Assembly: GCA_963784885.1 (NCBI GenBank)
Contig: CAWATA010000005.1
Coordinates: 310,001 to 374,000 of the forward strand
Length of the DNA: 64,000 nucleotides
Direction of reading: 5' to 3'
Source of the DNA: RHKX01 sp963784885
GTDB lineage: Bacteria; Actinomycetota; Thermoleophilia; Solirubrobacterales; 70-9
The position numbers and the translations under genes are program-made. Below are positions 16,901 to 24,496 of the stretch, piece after piece (within the stretch, counting starts at the first letter, position 1; every line of letters begins with the position of its first letter). The notes under the pieces are model-generated. The model was not told where the DNA came from. It ran no database searches and was given only the letters and a program-made list of their open reading frames with translations.

Positions 16901-17074
16901 GTCCGATTCCAGGGTGCCGGGCGGGACCGGCGGTTGCGTCCCCGCCGGGGCGACTCGCTTCGCTCGCGCTCGAGTCCCGTCGGGCCCGCACCCGCCGTTC
17001 CCGCCCTCGCGGGTTCGCCGAGGCGACGGCCACGCCGGCGGACTCTCGTTTGCGAAGAAATCGAAACCGGACGT

Positions 17075-17110
17075 GCAAAGGGCGCCGGACGGTGGTCCGG
17101 CGCCCTTTGC
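17075..17110. terminator. Perfect 16-bp hairpin, bidirectional terminator
   Basis: A 16 bp stem (17075-17090 with 17095-17110) closes on the 4-nt loop GGTG. The stem begins GCAAAGGGCG and has no long U-tract, as is usual at high GC. It lies between two convergent genes, the 2-oxoglutarate dehydrogenase (stop 16900) and the small zinc-ribbon gene on the minus strand (stop 17137). The 174 bases from 16901 to the hairpin hold no gene I can support. Confidence 0.7.
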
Positions 17111-17136
17111 GGCACCCACGGGAGAGAGGAGTGGGG

Positions 17137-17340
17137 TCAGCCGGGAACCGGTGCCCTGCCGATCAACGCGGCGGGAACGGCGCCACACACCGTGCAGGGC
17201 TCCTCGGCGCGGCTCTGACCGCGCCCGGTCCCACAGTCGGGACACGAGATGCGGGGCGCGTGTCCAACGAAACCGCGCCTCGCCTCGCGAGCCCGGGAGA
17301 CAACCCGTTCTCCGATCCTCGAATTGGAGGAACTCTGCAT
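17137..17340 (-). CDS. Small zinc-ribbon protein (67 aa)
   Basis: A 67-residue frame from ATG 17340 encodes CPDCG, 12 residues, then CTVCG: two CxxC knuckles that would form a treble-clef or zinc-ribbon metal site. It is otherwise basic at the N-terminus (SRAREARRG). The family is not recognised; a nucleic-acid-binding or ribosome-associated role is possible. Support for a real gene is the four-cysteine pattern and a perfect terminator hairpin 27 bp past its stop. No strong Shine-Dalgarno is seen. It diverges from the DUF3817 gene across 124 bp. Confidence 0.5.
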   Translation of the reverse strand: MQSSSNSRIGERVVSRAREARRGFVGHAPRISCPDCGTGRGQSRAEEPCTVCGAVPAALIGRAPVPG

Positions 17341-17451
17341 GGACTGGAGTCTGCTCAGTCGCCGGACCCGCTCACATGTACCCGTGTCCAAGATCAGCGG
17401 CCGGCGATTGTGCAACCGGTAGGGGTCCTCCGGCCGGAGGGTTGCGTGATC

Positions 17452-17457
17452 TAGCCT
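17452..17457 (+). promoter_or_regulatory. -10 hexamer TAGCCT for the DUF3817 gene
   Basis: TAGCCT ends 7 nt before GTG 17465, with no Shine-Dalgarno: leaderless geometry. Confidence 0.55.
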
Positions 17458-17464
17458 CCCGGCG

Positions 17465-17836
17465 GTGAACGATGCAGCCACCGAAGGCGAGCGCGAGTTC
17501 CGCCCCCGCGCCCCCGGGCCCCTCTGGATCTGGGTCAAGCGCGCCTCGTTCATCGAGCTCGCGATCTTCATCGGCCTGCTGATCGTCTGGATCGCGCCGG
17601 GCCTGGAGGGGCCGACGTTCGCGTTCGGGATGGCCCACGGCATCGGCTACATCGCCCTCTGCCTGCTGCTCTGGGTCGCGATCCTCCGGCGCGAGGCGCC
17701 GTTCTGGCTGTTCGCAGCGACGCTGACGCCGGTGGGCCCCGTCGGCAGCGTCGCCGGCATCGAGTGGATCGAGCGTCGCGGCGGCAGCACCGGGAATGAG
17801 CCTGCCGCCGAGGCGGGGCAACCGGCGCAAACCTGA
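17465..17836 (+). CDS. DUF3817 integral membrane protein
   Basis: 123 residues with three hydrophobic segments (about 29-48, 52-74, 80-100) and the family-like run FAFGMAHGIGYIALC. Actinobacterial DUF3817 proteins are small membrane proteins of unknown function, sometimes near synthesis or stress genes. GTG 17465 is supported by the TAGCCT -10 seven bases upstream. The following SRPBCC gene begins 13 bp after its stop, so they are probably co-transcribed. Confidence 0.82.
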   Translation: MNDAATEGEREFRPRAPGPLWIWVKRASFIELAIFIGLLIVWIAPGLEGPTFAFGMAHGIGYIALCLLLWVAILRREAPFWLFAATLTPVGPVGSVAGIEWIERRGGSTGNEPAAEAGQPAQT

Positions 17837-17849
17837 TTGGATCCGCGAC

Positions 17850-18275
17850 ATGCAGCGACTCATCTTCGATCACGACTATGCCCAGCCGCCCGAGCAGGTC
17901 TTCGCCCATCTCGCCGAGCACGAGAACCTCGCCGATGTCTTCGGAGCCAAGATCACAAGGCTCAAGAACGGCACCGACGGCCATCGCAACGGCGTCGGCT
18001 CCGCTCGCGAGCTGAAGGTCGGCCCCTTACCTCCCTTCGAGGAGACCGTGACGGAGTTCGTCCCGGGCGAGTTGATCGCCTACGAGATCACCAAGGGCTC
18101 GCCGCTGAAGGGCCATCACGGTGAGATGAGGTTCACCGCCGAGGGAACCGGCACCCACCTCCACTACGAGATCTCCTTCTCCTCGAAGCTGCCCGGCCTC
18201 GACATCGTCATCGCCCAGGGTCTGAAGAGGAACGTCGGCAAGAGCCTCGCCTCACTCGGCCCGAAGATCGGCTGA
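17850..18275 (+). CDS. SRPBCC (START-like) family protein
   Basis: 141 residues beginning MQRLIFDHDYAQPPEQVFAH, the first strand and helix of the SRPBCC/polyketide-cyclase fold, with a C-terminal helix (IVIAQGLKRNVGKSLASL). These proteins bind hydrophobic ligands in a central cavity; no ligand can be named. ATG 17850 matches the start of the fold; an in-frame start at 17796 would overlap the DUF3817 gene. It ends in a strong hairpin (18321-18350) shared with the convergent secreted-protein gene. Confidence 0.8.
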   Translation: MQRLIFDHDYAQPPEQVFAHLAEHENLADVFGAKITRLKNGTDGHRNGVGSARELKVGPLPPFEETVTEFVPGELIAYEITKGSPLKGHHGEMRFTAEGTGTHLHYEISFSSKLPGLDIVIAQGLKRNVGKSLASLGPKIG

Positions 18276-18320
18276 GACCTCGGCTCCTGCGCCGCCGGCG
18301 GCGTGGATCGCCGCCCAACG

Positions 18321-18350
18321 CGACGGACCCCGCCGGGGCGGGGTCCGTCG
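18321..18350. terminator. 14-bp hairpin between convergent genes
   Basis: CGACGGACCCCGCC and its reverse complement form a 14 bp stem around GG (effective loop larger). It lies between the stops of the SRPBCC gene (18275) and the secreted-protein gene (18389), so it can serve both strands. Confidence 0.7.
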
Positions 18351-18388
18351 TCGTCTCGCCGAGCGAGGGGCGCCAGTCGGGCTGAGCC

Positions 18389-19015
18389 CTACTTGACCTT
18401 CGCCTCGAGCAGCATCCAGCAGCCGTCCTCTGCGTCCCAGGTCCGCTTGTCGCCGACCTTCTTCAACGGCGGACTGAGCTGGAGGTTGTTGTCTCCACCG
18501 CTCGAGCAACGGAGCGTGCTGGTCTCCTTGGCCTTGATCGCCAGGTACTCGCCCTTCTTGACGGGGACGTGCACCTTGAACTTCTCGACCCGGTAGGTGC
18601 CGGCGGGGCCGCCGTAGCCCTGCTGGCCCTTGTAGTCGATCCGAGGGCCCTTCTGCTTCAGGATCACGTCGCCCAGCTTGTTGAGCTTCACGATCTGCAG
18701 CTTGAAGTGACCGGCCTCCTGCGCGATCAGGCGCAGCTTCTTGATGTAGCCGGTGTCCGGAGCACCCTCCCGGCCCGGTGCGCCGTAGGCCTCGTTCAGG
18801 ACCCAGGTGCACTGCTTGCCGGGGTTGTAGTCGCACTTGTGCGCGGGGCCCGCGTTCGAGGGCTGCACGTTCTTGCTCAGGTCCGAGCCGAAGTAGGCGG
18901 AGCCGGTCTTGCCGCTCGCCGGCGCGACGGCGACGGCCAGGGCGACCAGCGCCCCGAGCAGCATCGCGATCCGCAGGAACCCGGACGTGGACTTGGTGTT
19001 CGAGTTGGTGTTCAT
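18389..19015 (-). CDS. Secreted protein of unknown function
   Basis: 208 residues from ATG 19015, which has GGAG six bases upstream. A signal peptide is clear: basic/polar N-region, hydrophobic core LRIAMLLGALVALAVAVAPA, cleavage near ASG-KTG. The mature part is a beta-rich, Lys-rich domain with four cysteines (CDYNPGKQC, LRCSSG, DGCWMLL) likely in two disulfides. I do not recognise the family. It is followed by the bidirectional hairpin. The long region upstream (19016-19485) may hold its promoter. Confidence 0.8.
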   Translation of the reverse strand: MNTNSNTKSTSGFLRIAMLLGALVALAVAVAPASGKTGSAYFGSDLSKNVQPSNAGPAHKCDYNPGKQCTWVLNEAYGAPGREGAPDTGYIKKLRLIAQEAGHFKLQIVKLNKLGDVILKQKGPRIDYKGQQGYGGPAGTYRVEKFKVHVPVKKGEYLAIKAKETSTLRCSSGGDNNLQLSPPLKKVGDKRTWDAEDGCWMLLEAKVK

Positions 19016-19485
19016 CTTGATCTCCTTTTGATCTCGCTTGCGGTCGGTTTCCCGATGCAAGGAGTCTCGGCGCGAGCGGCCTCACCAACCAGGGGCCGCG
19101 GGGCGCAACGGCGTTACCAGGGGGTGTGGTCCCGACCACCCCGAGGTACCGGGATCATGGCCGCGGCGAGCTTCGCGAGCCGCATTTTCTTTCGAGGCTG
19201 CGCGGATGCGAATCAAGGAAGAGGCCGGCGACGCGGCCGTATGGGCCGCAAGCCGGCCGATGACGCCGAGTCGCGACCGCGCAGGCCGAAAGAAATGGGC
19301 TGGGGGTTGGGCCGCGGGAGGCAGGGGGTCCGCGCGGCCCGCACCCCAGCCCGCGCGTCGGTAGCCAGGGAGGGATGCCGACGCGATCGCCCCCGGAGGC
19401 GGGACTAACCGGGAGCGAGCTTTATGAAGCCTGCAGTTTCATTCTGCTACATCGGAGCCGGGTCTGCAATCCCGCTAACCATGGG
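19016..19485. other. 470-bp intergenic region without an identified gene
   Basis: This spacer holds the upstream region of the secreted-protein gene and the 3' flank of aconitase. 19417-19460 is notably AT-richer (GCTTTATGAAGC, TTTCATTCTGCTACATC) and looks promoter-like. I checked 19400-19480 for a tRNA because it contains GGGTCTGCAATCCC and ends CTAACCA, but the acceptor arms do not pair. No open frame looks coding. Confidence 0.5.
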
Positions 19486-22296
19486 TCAGCGGAGTTCGCG
19501 GAGAACCCGATGCAGGATGCCGCCGTGCTGAAAGTACTTTCGCTCGTTCGCGGTGTCGAGGCGGACCCGGACCGTGAACGTGATCGGGTCGCCGGACTCA
19601 GGCTCGGCGGTCACCCCGGCCTCGGTGGCGCTGCCGGGATCGAGCTCGCCGACCGAGATCCGCTCTTCGCCGGTGAGGCCGAGCGACTCGGCGCTCTCGC
19701 CATCGGCGAACTGCAGCGGCAGGACGCCCATCCCGATCAGGTTCGAGCGGTGGATCCGCTCGTAGCTCTCGGCGATCACCGCGCGGACCCCGAGCAGCAG
19801 AGTTCCCTTCGCCGCCCAGTCGCGCGAGGAGCCGGAGCCGTACTCCTTGCCGGCCAGGACGACCAGCGGTACGCCCGCTTCGGCGTACTTCATCGCCGCG
19901 TCGTAGATCGGCATCTCCTCCCCTTCCGGCATCAGCCTGGTCCAGCCGCCCTCGCGGTCGACGAGCTGGTTGCGGAGCCGGACGTTGGCGAACGTCCCGC
20001 GCATCATCACCTCGTGGTTGCCGCGTCGTGACCCGTATGAATTGAAGTCGCGAACCTCGACCCCCTGCTCCATCAGCCACCTGCCGGCGGGGCTGTCCTT
20101 CTTGATCGCACCGGCCGGCGAGATGTGATCGGTCGTGATCGAGTCGCCGAGCTTCGCGAGGACCCGGGCGCCCGTGATCGGCTCCGCCGACTCGGCCGGC
20201 TCGGGATCCATGCCCTCGAAGAACGGCGGACGGCGGACGTAGGTCGAGTCGGGCCAGGTGTAGCGGTCCTCGTCCGGCACCTTGATCGCCTTCCAGCGCT
20301 CGTCGCCCTCGAAGACGTTGGCGTAGTTCTTCTCGAACATGTCGGCGCGGACCGCGTCGGCGACCGTGTCGCGAATCTCCTCCGCGCTCGGCCAGACGTC
20401 GCGGAGGTAGACGGGCTCGCCGTCGCTGCCGGTGCCGAGCGGCTCGGAGTCGAAGTCGAAGTCCATCCGCCCGACGAGGGCGTAGGCCACGCAGAGCGGA
20501 GGCGAGGCGAGGTAGTTCGCCTTGACGTCCTGGTTGATCCGGCCCTCGAAGTTGCGGTTGCCGGAGAGCACCGCGCAGACGACGAGGTCCTTCTCCGCCA
20601 CGGCCTCGGAGATGTGCTCGTCGAGCGGGCCCGAGTTGCCGATGCAGGTCGTGCAGCCGTAGCCGACGAGGTCGAACTTGAGCTTGTTCAGGTACTCGTC
20701 GAGGCCGGACTTCTCGAGATAGTCGGTGACCACCGTCGAGCCCGGCGCGAGCGAGGTCTTCACCCATGGCTTGACGTCGAGGCCGCGCTCGACCGCCTTC
20801 TTGGCCAGCAGGCCGGCGCCGATCATCACCGATGGGTTCGAGGTGTTCGTGCAGCTCGTGATCGCCGCGATGACGACGCGGCCGTGGTCGAGGTCGAACT
20901 CGTTCCCCTCCGCGTCGGTGATCGCAATCGAGTCGTCGGTCCGGCGCTCGCCGGCGACGGCCGTCGAAACCGGTTCGCCCCGGGGCGCGTCGGTCGGGGC
21001 GCCGGTCGCCGTCTCGCTGCCGTTCCCGGGCGGGTCGGAGGCGGGGAACGACCCCGTGTCGGGCTCGTGATCCCTCCCGAGCGCACCGGCGGCATCGTCG
21101 TTGAAGCCGCGCAGCGTCTCGAAGAACGCGTCCTTGGCGTCGGTCAGCGCGATCCGGTCCTGCGGCCGCTTCGGGCCGGCGATCGCCGGGACGACGTCGC
21201 CGAGGTCGAGCTCGATCGTGTCGCTGAAGGTCGGCTCCTCCGAATCGGGTTCGTGGAACATGCCCTGCTCACGGGTGTAGGCCTCGACCAGCTCGACCAG
21301 CTCGCTGCCGCGCCCGGTGAACTCGAGGTAGCGGAGGGTCTCGACGTCGGGCGGGAAGATTGCGCAGGTCGAGCCGAACTCCGGCGACATGTTGCCGAGC
21401 GTCGCCCGGTCGGCGAGCCCGAGGGTGGGAAGCCCGGGGCCGTAGAACTCGACGAACTTGCTGACGACGCCGCGCTCGCGGAGCATCTCGGTGACCCGCA
21501 GGACGAGGTCGGTCGCCGTGGTCGCGTCGCCGAGCTTCCCGTCGAGCCGGAAGCCGATCACCTGCGGCAGCAGCATCGAGATCGGCTGGCCGAGCATCGC
21601 GGCCTCGGCCTCGATCCCGCCGACGCCCCAGCCGAGCACGCTGAGTCCGTTGATCATCGTCGTGTGGGAGTCGGTGCCGACCAGCGTGTCCGGGAAGGCC
21701 CGGTCGACGCCGTCTCTGGTGTCGGACCAGACGACCCGGCCGAGGTGCTCGAGGTTGACCTGATGGCAGATGCCGGTCGCGGGCGGGACGACGCGGAAGT
21801 TGTCGAAGGCCTTCTGCCCCCAGCGCAGGAACTCGTAGCGCTCCTCGTTGCGCTCGAACTCGCGCTCGGCGTTGACCTCGAAGGCGCGCGGGTTGCCGAA
21901 GGCGTCGACCTGAACGGAGTGGTCGATCACGAGATCGACGGGGACCAGCGGATTGATCTTCGCAGGGTCGGAGCCGAGCTCGTCGATCGCGTCGCGCATC
22001 GCCGCCAGATCGACGACCGCCGGGACGCCGGTGAAATCCTGCATCAGGACCCGCGCCGGCTGGAACGGGATCTCGTCGGTCGGCTCGGCCTTCGCGTTCC
22101 AGGTCGCGATCGTCTCGATGTCGTCGGCCGTGACCCCGACCCCGTCCTCGAGCCGGAGGCAGTTCTCGAGCAGGACCTTGAGCGAGTAGGGAAGGCGGGC
22201 GACGTCGTACTTCGGCTGCAGCGCGTCGAGACGGTGGATCTCGTACTCGCGCCCAGAAACCTCGAGTGTCGATCGCGCGCCGTAGCTGTCCGTCAT
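19486..22296 (-). CDS. acnA: Aconitate hydratase A
   Basis: 936 residues of the AcnA/IRP type. It interconverts citrate and isocitrate in the TCA cycle. The three cluster-ligand cysteines are visible in SCTNTSNPSVM and GYGCTTCIGNSG, with GTDSHTTMINGL and the C-terminal swivel motifs FNSYGSRRGNHEVM and GKEYGSGSSRDWAAKG. An acidic, Ser/Thr/Pro-rich insert of about 60 residues (around 395-455) precedes the cysteines and is longer than in E. coli AcnA. ATG 22296 has GGAGGA upstream. It follows a small acidic-protein gene by 28 bp on the same strand. Confidence 0.95.
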   Translation of the reverse strand: MTDSYGARSTLEVSGREYEIHRLDALQPKYDVARLPYSLKVLLENCLRLEDGVGVTADDIETIATWNAKAEPTDEIPFQPARVLMQDFTGVPAVVDLAAMRDAIDELGSDPAKINPLVPVDLVIDHSVQVDAFGNPRAFEVNAEREFERNEERYEFLRWGQKAFDNFRVVPPATGICHQVNLEHLGRVVWSDTRDGVDRAFPDTLVGTDSHTTMINGLSVLGWGVGGIEAEAAMLGQPISMLLPQVIGFRLDGKLGDATTATDLVLRVTEMLRERGVVSKFVEFYGPGLPTLGLADRATLGNMSPEFGSTCAIFPPDVETLRYLEFTGRGSELVELVEAYTREQGMFHEPDSEEPTFSDTIELDLGDVVPAIAGPKRPQDRIALTDAKDAFFETLRGFNDDAAGALGRDHEPDTGSFPASDPPGNGSETATGAPTDAPRGEPVSTAVAGERRTDDSIAITDAEGNEFDLDHGRVVIAAITSCTNTSNPSVMIGAGLLAKKAVERGLDVKPWVKTSLAPGSTVVTDYLEKSGLDEYLNKLKFDLVGYGCTTCIGNSGPLDEHISEAVAEKDLVVCAVLSGNRNFEGRINQDVKANYLASPPLCVAYALVGRMDFDFDSEPLGTGSDGEPVYLRDVWPSAEEIRDTVADAVRADMFEKNYANVFEGDERWKAIKVPDEDRYTWPDSTYVRRPPFFEGMDPEPAESAEPITGARVLAKLGDSITTDHISPAGAIKKDSPAGRWLMEQGVEVRDFNSYGSRRGNHEVMMRGTFANVRLRNQLVDREGGWTRLMPEGEEMPIYDAAMKYAEAGVPLVVLAGKEYGSGSSRDWAAKGTLLLGVRAVIAESYERIHRSNLIGMGVLPLQFADGESAESLGLTGEERISVGELDPGSATEAGVTAEPESGDPITFTVRVRLDTANERKYFQHGGILHRVLRELR

Positions 22297-22324
22297 CTCG
22301 ACTCCTCCCAGCGCCCCGCGGCGC

Positions 22325-22648
22325 TCAATCGCTGTCTTCCTTCTCTGATGTCTTCTCGTGGTCCGCCTCTCCGTAGATCGTAAGACCCTCCGATCTCGCG
22401 TCCTCCTCGGGGAAACCGTCGCCGAGCGGATGCCCGTGCTTGTCGCCGTGAGAGGCCGACTGGATCAGCTGCTGCTCGGCGAGCTCGAAGCCTTCGGCGA
22501 CGCCCTCGCCGCCTTCGGCGAGCGGGCGCTCGGCCTCGGGTAGGCGTTGGCTGTCGGTGTGACCGCCGATCTCCGCCGCCTCCGCGGCCGCAGCGGCCTC
22601 CTCCTCGGCGACCACGTCGCGTTCGCGCTCCTCTGATTCCTCGCTCAT
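22325..22648 (-). CDS. Small acidic protein of unknown function
   Basis: 107 residues, strongly acidic, with a Glu/Ala-rich N-terminus and a more conserved-looking centre (GFELAEQQLIQSASHGD). ATG 22648 has GGAGAC five bases upstream. It is the first gene of a unit ending in aconitase. I do not know the family; the acidic, low-complexity ends suggest a disordered protein with a short central motif. Confidence 0.7.
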   Translation of the reverse strand: MSEESEERERDVVAEEEAAAAAEAAEIGGHTDSQRLPEAERPLAEGGEGVAEGFELAEQQLIQSASHGDKHGHPLGDGFPEEDARSEGLTIYGEADHEKTSEKEDSD

Positions 22649-22681
22649 TACGTCTCCAGTCTCGATTTCGGGGCTGAAGGG

Positions 22682-22709
22682 AAGGTATCCGGTCCGGGCG
22701 GGCCGGCAA
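22682..22709 (-). promoter_or_regulatory. Candidate promoter of the small acidic protein-acnA unit
   Basis: Minus strand: -35 TTGCCG (22704-22709), 16 bp spacer, -10 TACCTT (22682-22687). Transcription would begin near 22675, giving a leader of roughly 27 nt that contains the GGAGAC ribosome site. Confidence 0.45.
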
Positions 22710-22719
22710 ACACGGAAGG

Positions 22720-23532
22720 TCAGCGCTTGTCGGTCTGGCCCCGGGCCACGTGCTCTGCCACCCTGGTGCCGCCGCCGCGCTGCGCCCGCGCCGCGACTCC
22801 GGGAAACCAGTGGGCGAAGTGGGCCAGCGCGCGCTGCTGGAGCGGCGCGACCGGGATCTCGGCCTTGTTCTGCTCGATGCCCTTGACGACGCCGGCGGCG
22901 ACCTCCTGGGGCGTCGCGGTGCCGACGCCGGGCGGCACCTTCGCGCCGGAGTCGGCGAACATGCCGGCGTCGCGGATGAATCCCGGGAGGACGACGGAGA
23001 CGCCGACGCCGGAGCGCTCCCCTGCCAGGTCCTCGCGAAGCGCGAGGGCGAAGCCCCGCAGCCCGAACTTCGTGGCGTTGTAGACCGAGGCCCTGGGCGA
23101 GGCGGCCTTGCCCGCGAGCGAGGAGACGAACAGGAGGTGGCCGCCGCGGCGCTCGCTCATCGCGGGCAGCAACGCGTGAGCGAGGATCATCGGCGCCTCG
23201 AGGTTGACCCGGACCGCCCGCGCGACCTCATCGGCGTCGAAGTCGGGGAGCCGCCCGGAGCCGGGGAGGCCCGCATTGGCGACGAGGATGTCGATTGCGC
23301 CGGCCGCTGTCGCCTCGGCGGCGAGGCGACCGGCCGCGCCCGGCTCCGCCAGATCGGAGACGATCACCGTGTGCCCGCCGCCGGGCAGTGCCGCGGCGAG
23401 CTCCTCGAGCTCCGCCTCCTTGCGGGAGCTGAGGACGACGGCGGCGCCGCGGCTCGCGAGGGCGGTGGCGATCGCGCGCCCGAGTCCCCCGGTCGCGCCG
23501 GTCAGCAGGACCCGCTTGCCGGCGATCTCCAT
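22720..23532 (-). CDS. Short-chain dehydrogenase/reductase
   Basis: 270 residues of classical SDR. TGATGGLGRAIATAL binds the nucleotide, VSSLAG holds the catalytic serine and YNATK the Y-x-x-x-K pair. A C-terminal extension (RALAHFAHWFPGVAARAQRG) resembles SDRs acting on lipid-like substrates, but the substrate is not evident. Start ATG 23532 is supported by TAGGTT six bases upstream (leaderless). It diverges from the riboswitch-controlled hydrolase gene. Confidence 0.9.
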   Translation of the reverse strand: MEIAGKRVLLTGATGGLGRAIATALASRGAAVVLSSRKEAELEELAAALPGGGHTVIVSDLAEPGAAGRLAAEATAAGAIDILVANAGLPGSGRLPDFDADEVARAVRVNLEAPMILAHALLPAMSERRGGHLLFVSSLAGKAASPRASVYNATKFGLRGFALALREDLAGERSGVGVSVVLPGFIRDAGMFADSGAKVPPGVGTATPQEVAAGVVKGIEQNKAEIPVAPLQQRALAHFAHWFPGVAARAQRGGGTRVAEHVARGQTDKR

Positions 23533-23538
23533 GCGGCC

Positions 23539-23544
23539 AACCTA
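23539..23544 (-). promoter_or_regulatory. -10 hexamer TAGGTT for the SDR
   Basis: TAGGTT on the minus strand ends 6 nt before ATG 23532 with no Shine-Dalgarno. Confidence 0.55.
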
Positions 23545-23616
23545 CACCGAGCGACTGCGCGGAAGCGGCCCGTGCACTGCGTGTCTGACGCGGTGGCGGC
23601 TTTTGTAAGGGTTTGC

Positions 23617-23645
23617 TTGCATAACGCTCATGGCTTCGCTACAGT
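23617..23645 (+). promoter_or_regulatory. Promoter of the riboswitch-NlpC/P60 unit
   Basis: -35 TTGCAT (23617-23622), 17 bp spacer, -10 TACAGT (23640-23645). Predicted start near 23652, just before the riboswitch aptamer. Confidence 0.6.
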
Positions 23646-23651
23646 ACCGCC

Positions 23652-23792
23652 GACCCTAACGCCGAGTCTCCCTAACCGGAGAGCGGGGGACCCAACAGGA
23701 CCCCGATGGTCAATGGGGCTAATCCACCCGATCCGGTGGAGGCGCAGGCTCCTTCGCAGCGCCAGCCCGTCAGCTAACCCCGCAGGCGCAAA
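23652..23792 (+). ncRNA. c-di-AMP (ydaO/yuaA) riboswitch
   Basis: The leader contains the conserved blocks of the ydaO class in order: GGGGGACCCAA (about 23684-23694), AATGGGGCTAATCC (about 23712-23725) and CCCGTCAGCTAACCCCGCAG (about 23766-23785). It lies between a promoter and a secreted cell-wall hydrolase, the usual setting of this riboswitch in Actinobacteria, where c-di-AMP turns expression off. Edges are approximate. Confidence 0.85.
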
Positions 23793-23808
23793 CGAGCCGG
23801 ATAGGAAT

Positions 23809-24363
23809 ATGCACAGACTCACCTCGAACAGCTCGGTGCAACGCACCGCGATGACCCTCGCCGCGGCGCTCGCAGTGACCGCCGCGGTCCTCCTCCTCGT
23901 CTCCGCGTCGGCCCTCGCCGGCGGCGGGCTCAACACCGGGCCGAAGACGTCCGGGAAGCCCGGGAAGGCGAAGCTGACGCCGAACGGCAAGGCGCTCCCG
24001 CCGGACAACGCTCCGAAGCGTGTCGTCAAGGCGATCAAGGCCGCCAACGAGATCCGCAAGACCAAGTACGTCTGGGGCGGCGGCCACGGCAGCTTCAACG
24101 ACCGAGGTTACGACTGCTCCGGCGCCGTCAGTTACATGCTCCACGGCGCGCGGATGCTGAAGACCCCGATGACCTCTGGCTCGCTCGCGCGCTGGGGCAA
24201 GAAGCGCAAGGGCGACTGGATCACGGTGTACGCCAACTCCGGCCACACCTACGCCGTCGTCGCCGGACTCCGCTGGGACACCTCCGGCGGGGCGGGCCCG
24301 CGCTGGCACAAGGACATGCGCTCGCGCTCCGGCTACGAGGTAAGGCACTACAAGGGCTACTGA
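23809..24363 (+). CDS. Secreted NlpC/P60 peptidoglycan hydrolase
   Basis: 184 residues from ATG 23809, with AGGA five bases upstream. Signal peptide: basic N-region and hydrophobic core TLAAALAVTAAVLLLVSASA. The mature C-terminal half is an NlpC/P60-like papain fold: catalytic Cys in GYDCSGAVSYML and His in SGHTYAVVAG. It should cleave stem-peptide bonds in peptidoglycan outside the membrane. Expression is under the c-di-AMP riboswitch immediately upstream; a hairpin terminator follows at 24383-24411. Confidence 0.88.
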   Translation: MHRLTSNSSVQRTAMTLAAALAVTAAVLLLVSASALAGGGLNTGPKTSGKPGKAKLTPNGKALPPDNAPKRVVKAIKAANEIRKTKYVWGGGHGSFNDRGYDCSGAVSYMLHGARMLKTPMTSGSLARWGKKRKGDWITVYANSGHTYAVVAGLRWDTSGGAGPRWHKDMRSRSGYEVRHYKGY

Positions 24364-24382
24364 GGCCCACCTCGATCGCACC

Positions 24383-24411
24383 CCGAAGCCCGCCCGACCG
24401 GCGGGCTTCGG
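24383..24411 (+). terminator. 12-bp hairpin terminator
   Basis: CCGAAGCCCGCC, loop CGACC, GGCGGGCTTCGG. It lies 20 bp after the NlpC/P60 stop and before the convergent aldehyde dehydrogenase stop at 24497. Confidence 0.7.
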
Positions 24412-24496
24412 CGTTCATGGGGGTCGACGGGGGCCGTGGGCGCGAACGCCGTTCACATGGAACGGAAACCGCGCCCGGCCCCGGTGGACCCGAAGG

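Noticed and set aside
16901..17070. Possible interspersed repeat or small gene rich in GACTCG/CGAGTC
   Set aside because: Imperfect inverted motifs only, no second copy in the window and no coding signal.
14015..17245. 1076-codon minus-strand frame under the 2-oxoglutarate dehydrogenase
   Set aside because: Antisense shadow of a strongly conserved gene; no recognisable domain or ribosome site.
19400..19480. tRNA-like stretch with GGGTCTGCAATCCC and a terminal ACCA
   Set aside because: The 7-bp acceptor arms do not pair and no anticodon arm forms; the resemblance is local.
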